Source of the DNA: Chloroflexota bacterium
GTDB lineage: Bacteria > Chloroflexota > UBA11872 > VXOZ01
Length of the DNA: 5,804 nucleotides
Assembly: GCA_009839775.1 (NCBI GenBank)
Contig: VXOZ01000382.1
Location: forward strand, 1 to 5,804
Direction of reading: 5' to 3'
Shown here: one piece after another, positions 1 to 5,125 of the stretch
How the letters are laid out: every line of letters begins with the position of its first letter
How positions within the stretch are numbered: the stretch's first letter is position 1
The notes under the pieces: model-generated
The model's database searches: none
What the model was told of the DNA's origin: nothing
Seen by the model: the letters and a program-made list of their open reading frames with translations, nothing else
Translations under genes and position numbers: made by a program

Positions 1-326
1 AAACTTCCTCGATGAGTTCGCGGGTGGATGACGGCGGCGCGCTGCTCGCCAAGAGTGTTTCGCTGCCGTCCCTCGTAAATCGCTGCGCCCCGGCAGGAGA
101 GGATATCGACTTGGCGAAGATCGACATCGAGGGTTCGGAGGAAGCCTTTCTCTGCAGCCATCCCGAGGCGCTGCGGCGCATCCGGACACTGATTGTCGAG
201 CTTCACCCGGACCTGTGTGACGCCGAACGGGTGAAAGCGGTTCTTGAAGACGCCTATATCTCCGTGATTGAGATAGCCGGCAGGACTTCGGCCAAGCCTC
301 TGCTGTACTGCCGCCGGTTCGTCTGA
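1..326 (+). CDS. FkbM-family methyltransferase, C-terminal part (5' end outside window)
   Basis: The reading frame is open to the left edge (in-frame codons before the ATG at 12 read T-S-S), so the gene very likely starts upstream and about 107 C-terminal residues are visible. The core segment is DLAKIDIEGSEEAFL, followed by a hydrophobic strand ending in VELHPD. K-I-D-I-E-G-x-E is the hallmark late motif of the FkbM family (S-adenosylmethionine-dependent O-methyltransferases, often acting on sugars or polyketides), and the strand after it matches the usual FkbM layout. In bacterial glycan clusters such proteins commonly O-methylate sugar residues; that role here is inferred from the neighbouring glycosyltransferases. 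The SAM-binding N-terminal half is not in the window, so activity cannot be judged. The ATG at 12 is an internal Met, not a believable start. Base composition is GC-rich (about 62% in one counted line), unlike the gene that follows. Confidence 0.8.
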   Translation, partial: TSSMSSRVDDGGALLAKSVSLPSLVNRCAPAGEDIDLAKIDIEGSEEAFLCSHPEALRRIRTLIVELHPDLCDAERVKAVLEDAYISVIEIAGRTSAKPLLYCRRFV

Positions 327-407
327 CCCGGCCGGGCCGGTCGCAGTTATCTCTTGCCGGGAGGCCGGCGTACTCCTAAAGATGCTCCACACGTGCACAC
401 GGGAACA

Positions 408-1136
408 ATGTTTCGAAAAGCCCTCAGCTATAAACCGCGCTTAAAGCGTCTAATTCTACTTGCCTTAAACGGCATACTAGGGCCCCGCGGCTACACTATT
501 GTGCATCAGACCAGATTGGTCGACTTTTATCTACATTCATACGGCAGCTACGATGAATATAGGGACCTGCAAGTATTTCACAATAAGAGGAAATTGGATT
601 CCATTTGGTCTGATAAGACCACCCTGAGTGTGATCTGCAATGAATTGCAACGGTTATTTCCGGACCGGCCTCTCAACGGATTGTGCCATGGCACCAGGAA
701 TGGCTTTGAGCAACGTTTTTTTTCCGAACAGGCTGGATATCACGTCATTGGAACCGAGATCTCCGATACCGCCGGCCGCTTTGAAAATACCGTTCAATGG
801 GATTTTCACGACGTCAATCCGGACTGGGTTTCCAGGTTCGATTTTGTGTATTCGAATTCTCTCGATCAGGCCTGGAGTCCGCGCACTGCTCTGACAACAT
901 GGCTAAATCAGCTTACTCGTGAAGGTGTTCTCGTCATCGAGCACACGGAGGCACATGGCCCCGAAGGGGCGTCGGAGATGGATCCGTTCGGGGTTCGGCC
1001 AACCGTTATGCCCTACGTCCTCAGCGACTGGTTTGGATGGGATATCTCGGTGAAATTTCTACGGTCCAGGAAGGACAACAATGGACTGGATGTCTGGATA
1101 TTCGTCATTAGAAGGAATGTTCCGACGATAGAATGA
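408..1136 (+). CDS. SAM-dependent methyltransferase-like protein, AT-rich and probably acquired
   Basis: This is a 242-residue protein from the ATG at 408. The same frame extends to a TTG at 354, but the extra 18 residues (Pro/Arg/His-rich) look like untranslated leader, so ATG 408 is preferred; neither start has a strong ribosome binding site. Residues 91-101 (GLCHGTRNGFE) lie where a class I methyltransferase has motif I, followed by GTEIS (115-119, acidic end of strand 2), WDFHD (131-135), DFVYSNSLDQAW (145-156, the motif IV region) and LVIEH (175-179). The order fits a Rossmann-like SAM methyltransferase, but the canonical GxGxG glycine loop is replaced by a C-x-G-T-R-N-G form. The N-terminus is basic and hydrophobic (residues 1-30) but is not a clear signal peptide. 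GC content is near 40-43% in two counted lines against 60-70% for nearby genes, suggesting a different origin. The substrate is unknown; a glycan-modifying role is inferred only from context. Confidence 0.65.
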   Translation: MFRKALSYKPRLKRLILLALNGILGPRGYTIVHQTRLVDFYLHSYGSYDEYRDLQVFHNKRKLDSIWSDKTTLSVICNELQRLFPDRPLNGLCHGTRNGFEQRFFSEQAGYHVIGTEISDTAGRFENTVQWDFHDVNPDWVSRFDFVYSNSLDQAWSPRTALTTWLNQLTREGVLVIEHTEAHGPEGASEMDPFGVRPTVMPYVLSDWFGWDISVKFLRSRKDNNGLDVWIFVIRRNVPTIE

Positions 1137-1177
1137 CCCATTGTAAGCTTGCTCCAACGGTTGTTCGGCGCCTGGAG

Positions 1178-1266
1178 TCCAGACCGGCCAACGACAACAT
1201 CAGCCAAACTCAAATCCTGCAGGCTGCCGCTTGAACTCAGTTGTCGCCATGCGAGATACATACCCT
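1178..1266 (+). mobile_element. Left IS remnant: 3' end of an ISKra4-like element with transposase tail
   Basis: This 89-bp segment is the reverse complement, at 78 of 89 positions by hand count, of 3466-3554. On the + strand it encodes the last 18 residues of the same transposase whose tail is seen at 3498-3554 on the - strand (S-R-P-A-N-D-N-I-S-Q-T..., stop TGA at 1232-1234). That leaves about 32 bases of non-coding IS tip, ending near 1266. Codon-level conservation with the other copy identifies it as coding-derived. No upstream transposase homology is recognisable: 1137-1177 shares nothing obvious with the right copy, so this copy is truncated on its outer side, immediately behind the methyltransferase stop codon. 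Family assignment rests on the longer right-hand remnant. Confidence 0.7.
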
Positions 1267-1276
1267 CTGCAGAGGG
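1263..1276. repeat. Perfect 14-bp palindrome at the inner edge of the left IS remnant
   Basis: The sequence ccctctgcagaggg is identical to its reverse complement. It straddles the point where similarity to the right IS copy stops (1266): half lies in the IS tip and half outside. It may be a junction product, a protein-binding site, or chance. It is not followed by a T-tract, so it does not look like a terminator. Confidence 0.5.
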
Positions 1277-1316
1277 GGCATGACGTGATTGCGGACCGTT
1301 GAAACGGACACAAAAC

Positions 1317-1323
1317 AAAGGGA
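1317..1323 (+). promoter_or_regulatory. Ribosome binding site that fixes the TTG start of the SQD1-like gene
   Basis: A purine-rich AAAGGGA lies 8 bases before the TTG at 1332-1334. The frame is also open from an earlier TTG at 1299, but that codon has no comparable site, and the protein from 1332 begins NILILGGDGFCGWP, exactly where SQD1-family proteins begin. The site therefore decides the start. Confidence 0.65.
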
Positions 1324-1331
1324 ATCCTCTC

Positions 1332-2474
1332 TTGAATATTCTGATACTGGGTGGCGACGGCTTTTGCGGCTGGCCGACGTCTCTCCGCTTGGCGCGCGCG
1401 GGTCATATTGTCACGATCGCGGACAATCTGGCGCGGCGGGCGGTGGACCTGAAACTGTCTTCGGCCTCGCTGACCGATATCGCGCCCGTCGCGACGCGGC
1501 TCGCAACCGCCCGCGACCATGTGGGCGAGATCGATTTCCGGCTTCTGGATGTGGCCCAGGATCCAGGCGGGCTGCGGGCGCTGATCGCCGAATGTCGGCC
1601 CGACGCCATCGTGCAGTTCGCCGAACAGCGCGCCGCGCCGTATTCGATGTTGGGCGATGCAGAGCGGCGCTATACCATCGATAACAACGTGACCGGTACG
1701 CACAACGTGCTGTCGGCCATCGTCGATGTCGATCCGGAGATTCACTTGGTGCATCTGGGCACCATGGGGGTTTATGGTTACTCCAGGGAATTCGGTGCGA
1801 TCCCCGAGGGATACCTGAAAGTCGAGATCGCGCAGACCGGCAACGAGGCCGAAATCCTCTACCCGGCCAATCCGGGCAGCGTCTATCACATGACCAAGTG
1901 TCTCGATCAGTTGTTGTTCCAGTTCTACGTAAAGAACTGGGGGCTGAAGGTCACCGACCTGCACCAGGGTGTCGTCTGGGGGATCGAGACCGAAGAAACG
2001 CGGCTGGACCCGCGACTTGTCAACCGCTTCGACTATGACGGCATCTACGGCACCGTGATCAACCGTTTCATCAGCCAGACAGCGAACGGCCACCCGTTGA
2101 CGGTCTATGGCACCGGCGGGCAGAGCCGGGCCTTCATCCACATCCAGGATACCGCCCGCTGCGTGCAGCTCGCGCTCGAGGCGCCGCCCGAAGGACGGAA
2201 AGTGCGCATTTTCAACCAGGTGGCCGAGGTCCAATCGGTCAGGGGGCTAGCCGAAATCCTGCGCGACACTTACGGGGCGGACATCGCCTTTGTCGACAAT
2301 CCACGCAAGGAGTTGCCCGAGAACGATCTCGAGGTGGACAATACCGGTCTGCGCTCACTGGGCTTCGAGCCCATCACGCTGACCGCGGGATTGGTCGAGG
2401 ACGTGCGCCTAATCGCCGAGCGAACAGCCGCGAAATTCGACACCGATAACGTGCTGAATTCCCCGACATGGTAG
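1332..2474 (+). CDS. sqdB: UDP-sulfoquinovose synthase-like NAD-dependent sugar-nucleotide SDR (SQD1/SqdB/Agl3 family)
   Basis: This is a 380-residue protein from TTG 1332, chosen for its ribosome binding site and family N-terminus. Family members use NAD to convert UDP-glucose plus sulfite to UDP-sulfoquinovose (6-sulfo-6-deoxyglucose donor) in the cytoplasm. Motifs in order: GGDGFCG dinucleotide loop (7-13); DNLARR (31-36); AEQRAAPYSM (97-106), the counterpart of the SQD1 GEQRSAPYSM segment; GTMG with Thr144; Tyr185-H-M-T-Lys189, the SDR catalytic pair; DLHQGVVWG (209-217); NRFDYDGIYGT (231-241); GHPLTVYGTGGQSR (253-266); and a C-terminal DTDNVLNSPTW resembling the plant enzyme's DTKQIMPSVSW. 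Thr, Tyr and Lys correspond to Arabidopsis SQD1 T145, Y182 and K186, recalled from knowledge. SqdB usually serves sulfolipid synthesis, but no sulfolipid genes are visible; the flanking glycosyltransferases favour a sulfonated glycan, as for archaeal Agl3. A related non-sulfonating epimerase remains possible. The stop overlaps the next gene by 7 bases. Confidence 0.85.
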   Translation: MNILILGGDGFCGWPTSLRLARAGHIVTIADNLARRAVDLKLSSASLTDIAPVATRLATARDHVGEIDFRLLDVAQDPGGLRALIAECRPDAIVQFAEQRAAPYSMLGDAERRYTIDNNVTGTHNVLSAIVDVDPEIHLVHLGTMGVYGYSREFGAIPEGYLKVEIAQTGNEAEILYPANPGSVYHMTKCLDQLLFQFYVKNWGLKVTDLHQGVVWGIETEETRLDPRLVNRFDYDGIYGTVINRFISQTANGHPLTVYGTGGQSRAFIHIQDTARCVQLALEAPPEGRKVRIFNQVAEVQSVRGLAEILRDTYGADIAFVDNPRKELPENDLEVDNTGLRSLGFEPITLTAGLVEDVRLIAERTAAKFDTDNVLNSPTW

Positions 2475-3466
2475 CGACCGGAAGCGTCGATGCCGATCGG
2501 GCGGCGCCCTTGATCCTGATCGGTGGGCTGGGCTTCGTGGCACGCAACATTATCCAGGTTGCGCAATCCGGGGCCGAACACCCGCCGCACCGGTTCTCGA
2601 TCACGGCGGTGGACGATCTGTCGAACGCGGCACCGGGTTACGGAGCTCTGACCGACGTTGCTGTCGTCCCAGCTGATTACGGTGCGCCCGAGTCGCATGA
2701 GGCACTGAACGCGATTTCGGGGCCGCGCACGTTCGTCTTTCTGGCGGGCGAGACGCGTGTGGCCGAAAGCAAGGACAGGCCGCTGGACTTTATTGAGGCC
2801 AACATCGCCCATCCCGCGCGTTTCGTGATGAAGACTGTGCGGCCCGGCGACCGTTTCGTGCTGACCTCGACCGCGGGAGCTCTGTTCGACGGGTCGATCC
2901 GTATCCGCGCCGATTCGGCCTACTGCCCCCGGAACTTCTACGGTGCGTCAAAGGCCGCCGAGGAGATGCTCCTGGAGAAGCTCGTTAAACTGCGCGGCGG
3001 GACGTTCTCGATCGTGCGGATGACCAATGTGTACGGCCGGTTCTCGGAACGCAAGCTCAGCGCCATCCATGCTTTCGTGCGGGCTGCCGTCGAAGGCCGC
3101 GAGATCACCATCAGCGGCGACGGCAACCAGACGCGCGACTTCATTTATGCCGGTGATGCCGGTCGTGGAATCCTCACCCTGGTGCACCGGAACCTATCAG
3201 AGGGGGACGCCCCCAAGGTTTCGCTTCTGGGCAGTGGGGTGAGCATATCGATCAACGATGTCGTCGCCGCAATCGAGACCGTGACGGGACGGCCCCTGGC
3301 CCGCCGCTATGTCGAGAATGCCGCCTTGCTGAAAACCGAGCCGCGGGACGTGATGGTTGACGAAAGCGATGTGGGGGTGCTGTTGGCCGACGGGATCACA
3401 CCGCTGACCGAGGGGCTGACGGCGACCTGTGCCTACTACGGGGCTCATGGCGACAGCAAAGGGTAA
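2468..3466 (+). CDS. Extended SDR, NAD-dependent epimerase/dehydratase family, partner of the SQD1-like gene
   Basis: This 332-residue protein starts at an ATG whose first bases form ATGGTAG with the upstream stop codon, a 7-base overlap that suggests translational coupling; no good ribosome binding site precedes it. Motifs: GGLGFVARN (19-27), a variant of the G-x-x-G-x-x-x NAD loop; DDL (49-51) at the end of strand 2; LAGETRV (92-98); STAG with Ser134 and Thr135; Tyr158-G-A-S-Lys162, the catalytic pair; RMTNVYG (184-190); and GDGNQTRDFIY (217-227), the typical nucleotide-sugar binding segment of UDP-glucose 4-epimerase-like enzymes. The fold and a cytoplasmic UDP- or dTDP-sugar substrate are well supported, but epimerase and dehydratase cannot be told apart from motifs. 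Pairing with the SQD1-like enzyme suggests that both build sugars for one glycan, or act in sequence. The last base of the TAA stop is the first base of the right IS remnant, so the native C-terminus may have been shortened by the insertion. Confidence 0.8.
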   Translation: MVATGSVDADRAAPLILIGGLGFVARNIIQVAQSGAEHPPHRFSITAVDDLSNAAPGYGALTDVAVVPADYGAPESHEALNAISGPRTFVFLAGETRVAESKDRPLDFIEANIAHPARFVMKTVRPGDRFVLTSTAGALFDGSIRIRADSAYCPRNFYGASKAAEEMLLEKLVKLRGGTFSIVRMTNVYGRFSERKLSAIHAFVRAAVEGREITISGDGNQTRDFIYAGDAGRGILTLVHRNLSEGDAPKVSLLGSGVSISINDVVAAIETVTGRPLARRYVENAALLKTEPRDVMVDESDVGVLLADGITPLTEGLTATCAYYGAHGDSKG

Positions 3467-3554
3467 GGGTATGAGACTCGCATGGCGGCAACTGAGTTCA
3501 GGCAGCAATCTGCACGATTCGAGTTTGGCTGATGTTGTCGTTGGCCAGTCTGGA
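3466..3554 (-). mobile_element. Right IS remnant tip: inverted partner of 1178-1266
   Basis: This 89-bp segment pairs as an inverted repeat with 1178-1266 (11 mismatches by hand count, no gaps). It contains the IS tip (3466 to about 3497) and the last codons of the transposase on the minus strand (stop at 3498-3500). The hexamer aagggt is tandemly duplicated at 3459-3470, exactly across the IS boundary. Both IS tips point inward at the two SDR genes. Confidence 0.7.
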
Positions 3555-3767
3555 TTGAGCGCCCATGAGCGCAACTCATGCCCGCTCGAAGAGGCCCAAT
3601 TTAATCAGGGCCCGGAACGTGAGAACGGCTTGCCTGCCGGCGATCCGCCAGCGCATTCCCGAGTGCTTCAGGCGCTGCGTGACAAGGGTCTTGCAGGCCG
3701 CAAGGGCTCGGGCTCGCAGTGCGGTCAGCGGATTAGCGGCCGCCTTCGGTGCGGGAATTCTAACTCT
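3498..3767 (-). pseudogene. Transposase C-terminal remnant (ISKra4-like), interrupted by an in-frame TGA
   Basis: Read on the minus strand, 3767 down to 3579 gives an open frame containing ACKTLVTQRLKHSGMRW followed by a Gly/Gln/Ala-rich helix and ALIKLGLFERA. This resembles the C-terminal end of ISKra4-type transposases (A-C-K-x-x-x-x-Q-R-x-x-x-S-G-M-R-W, then L-x-x-L-R-A-L), recognised from memory rather than by search. A TGA at 3576-3578 follows FERA; the frame then continues unchanged through V-A-L-M-G-A-Q-S-R-L-A-N-D-N to the natural stop at 3498-3500, which aligns with the stop of the left copy. The family often has Trp at that place, so a TGG-to-TGA change explains the break. Only about 90 C-terminal codons remain, and nothing transposase-like is seen beyond about 3767 (in-frame TAA at 3768-3770). 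The element is dead. It occupies most of the 342-base gap between the SDR pair and the GT4 gene. Confidence 0.65.
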
Positions 3768-3797
3768 TTAATTTCTCGGGTGGTTGGCTCTCTACTC

Positions 3798-3804
3798 GGT
3801 GGAG
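3798..3804 (+). promoter_or_regulatory. Ribosome binding site of the GT4 gene
   Basis: GGTGGAG lies 4 bases before the ATG at 3809. It sits just beyond the IS remnant, so translation signals of the downstream genes appear to be intact. No convincing promoter was found in the short AT-richer stretch at 3760-3778. Confidence 0.55.
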
Positions 3805-3808
3805 ACCA

Positions 3809-5122
3809 ATGAAGATCGCATTCTACTTGGAAAACCACGCGATACCGGACGTCGATCTGTCGCGGCCTTCCCTCGGAAATCCTGGGTGCGGTGGGGCGCA
3901 GTACATGCTTGCGGCCATTCCCTCGTATCTGGCCGCGGCAGAAGAGAAGACCAGCTGTCTGCCAATGATCCTCGCAAATCACGTCCACCGTCTCCCCGGT
4001 AACGTCACGAGCCTTCGGGTGTCCGATGTTGTAGAGGCCGCGAGCAAAGCCAAAGCGGAGGGTTGCGACATTTTCGTCTACCGCCCGCGGCGGCATCTCG
4101 AAGCGGAGTTGTTGGCGCTCATCGATCGCCTGGAGCTTCCGACGATCGCCCGTTTTTCGATAACTCCAACCGGCCCGTATCTGCGGGCATTGGCCAGTTC
4201 GACCCATGTCAAGGCCGTCGTCTGCGTAGGGCGCGAGCAGCACGATCTTGCCTGGGACACCCCGGTGTGGTCGAAATTGACCCACATCACAAACGGTTTC
4301 GACGTAGACGGATTTCGGCTCGCAAATCCCCCGGCCAAGGAGCCTGGACTCGTCGTTTATCTTGGAGCGCTCGTTCCACAGAAAGGCTTTCATCTTTTGG
4401 CCAAGGCATGGCCGCGGGTCCTGCGGCGGCATCCCGAAGCGCGTCTGGCCGTGATCGGTAGCGGCGCGCTCTACGGTGCGGCGGACCTCGGGCCCTGGGG
4501 CGTCGCCGCGTCGGACTACGAGGCGCGGTTCGCCCCACATCTTGCCGGACCGGACGGGAAACCACATCCATCCGTTTCGTTCCTGGGAAAACTCGGCCTG
4601 GAGAAGAAGGAGTGGCTTCATCGGGCAAGCGTCGGCGTCCCCAATCCGAGTGGACAGACCGAGAATTGCCCGGGCAGCGCGGTTGAACTGCAAGCCTGCG
4701 GCACCGCCGTTGTTTCGGTGGCACGCTTTGGTTTGCTCGATACCGTGTGTGACCGCGAGACAGGACTGTTGGGCCGTGGAGAGAAGGACTTGGTAAACAA
4801 TATCTGCGCTTTGCTTGACGACCCGGCAAGGGCGGAGACACTGGGGCGAAACGGCGTCCGCTTCGTTCGAGAAGCTTTCGATGTCGGCGCCAAAAACGCC
4901 GACTGGCACGACCTGTTCGACCGCATGGCGCGCGGCGCCCGGCCGAAGCCCTATTTCCTGAAGCCGAACCTGCATCGCCACGCCAAGGTCCTGATCCTCG
5001 TCAACCGTCTCTTTCAGATGACTCTCGGGCGCCTCGTTGACTGGCCTTCGGTGGACGGGATGAAATCTCGCATCGCCACCCTTCCAGGGGTCAAAGGCAT
5101 GATCGCACTGAGATCGAGGTGA
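3809..5122 (+). CDS. Glycosyltransferase family 4 (GT-B fold)
   Basis: This 437-residue protein from ATG 3809 transfers a sugar from a nucleotide donor to a growing glycan or lipid-linked acceptor on the cytoplasmic side of the membrane. The N-terminal domain begins MKIAFYLENH and has a Gly-rich PGCGGAQYML (25-34), as in many GT4 acceptor domains. The linker ITNGFDVDGF (160-169) marks the domain switch. The C-terminal donor domain has VVYLGALVPQKGFHLL (182-197), RLAVIGSG (212-219), VSFLGKL (256-262) and the E-x7-E signature Glu285-NCPGSAV-Glu293 followed by LQACGTAVVS. The EX7E pair is known to bind the donor sugar nucleotide in retaining GT4 enzymes. Length is ordinary to slightly long: residues 378-437 form a basic C-terminal extension that may associate with the membrane. 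No signal peptide is seen. It is followed after 3 bases by the GT2 gene, so the two are probably co-translated. Acceptor and donor are unknown; a UDP sugar from the upstream SDRs is possible but unproven. Confidence 0.88.
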   Translation: MKIAFYLENHAIPDVDLSRPSLGNPGCGGAQYMLAAIPSYLAAAEEKTSCLPMILANHVHRLPGNVTSLRVSDVVEAASKAKAEGCDIFVYRPRRHLEAELLALIDRLELPTIARFSITPTGPYLRALASSTHVKAVVCVGREQHDLAWDTPVWSKLTHITNGFDVDGFRLANPPAKEPGLVVYLGALVPQKGFHLLAKAWPRVLRRHPEARLAVIGSGALYGAADLGPWGVAASDYEARFAPHLAGPDGKPHPSVSFLGKLGLEKKEWLHRASVGVPNPSGQTENCPGSAVELQACGTAVVSVARFGLLDTVCDRETGLLGRGEKDLVNNICALLDDPARAETLGRNGVRFVREAFDVGAKNADWHDLFDRMARGARPKPYFLKPNLHRHAKVLILVNRLFQMTLGRLVDWPSVDGMKSRIATLPGVKGMIALRSR

Positions 5123-5123
5123 G
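5116..5123 (+). promoter_or_regulatory. Ribosome binding site overlapping the GT4 stop codon
   Basis: GAGGTGAG contains the TGA stop of the GT4 gene and lies just before the GTG at 5126, supporting coupled translation and the choice of GTG as the GT2 start. Confidence 0.55.
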
Positions 5124-5125
5124 CG

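Larger units (their letters stand above)
1178..3554. mobile_element. Possible fossil composite transposon: SDR pair bracketed by inward-facing IS 3' ends
   Basis: Two inverted copies of the same IS end flank exactly the two overlapping SDR genes, and both copies are truncated on their outer sides. This is the layout expected of a decayed composite transposon, or of recombination between IS copies around a gene module. No intact transposase or target duplication is visible and the outer IS ends are missing, so the unit is inferred and could equally be two independent insertions. Confidence 0.35.

Noticed and set aside
325..342. GC-rich self-complementary stretch after the FkbM-type gene, considered as a terminator
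   Set aside because: The stem needs a bulge, leaves almost no loop, and is not followed by a T-tract.
354..407. Upstream TTG-initiated extension of the methyltransferase-like gene
   Set aside because: The extra 18 residues are Pro/Arg/His-rich and unlike a domain start. The ATG at 408 is a better initiator, though neither has a strong ribosome binding site.
1296..1307. 12-bp palindrome ccgttgaaacgg upstream of the SQD1-like gene
   Set aside because: The stem is only 5 bp with a 2-base centre; at this length it is not distinguishable from chance without conservation data.
1200..2234. 344-codon minus-strand open frame opposite the SQD1-like gene
   Set aside because: It is antisense to a gene with complete family motifs. 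Its composition (many Asp, Arg, Gly, His) is typical of a complementary-strand shadow and no domain is recognisable.
3429..3812. Plus-strand open frame over the right IS remnant, sharing a peptide with the minus-strand frame at 1013-1318
   Set aside because: The shared peptide (LAWRQLSS... SLADVVVG) comes from the inverted IS repeat read antisense to the transposase. The transposase frame gives recognisable family motifs, so this frame is a by-product.
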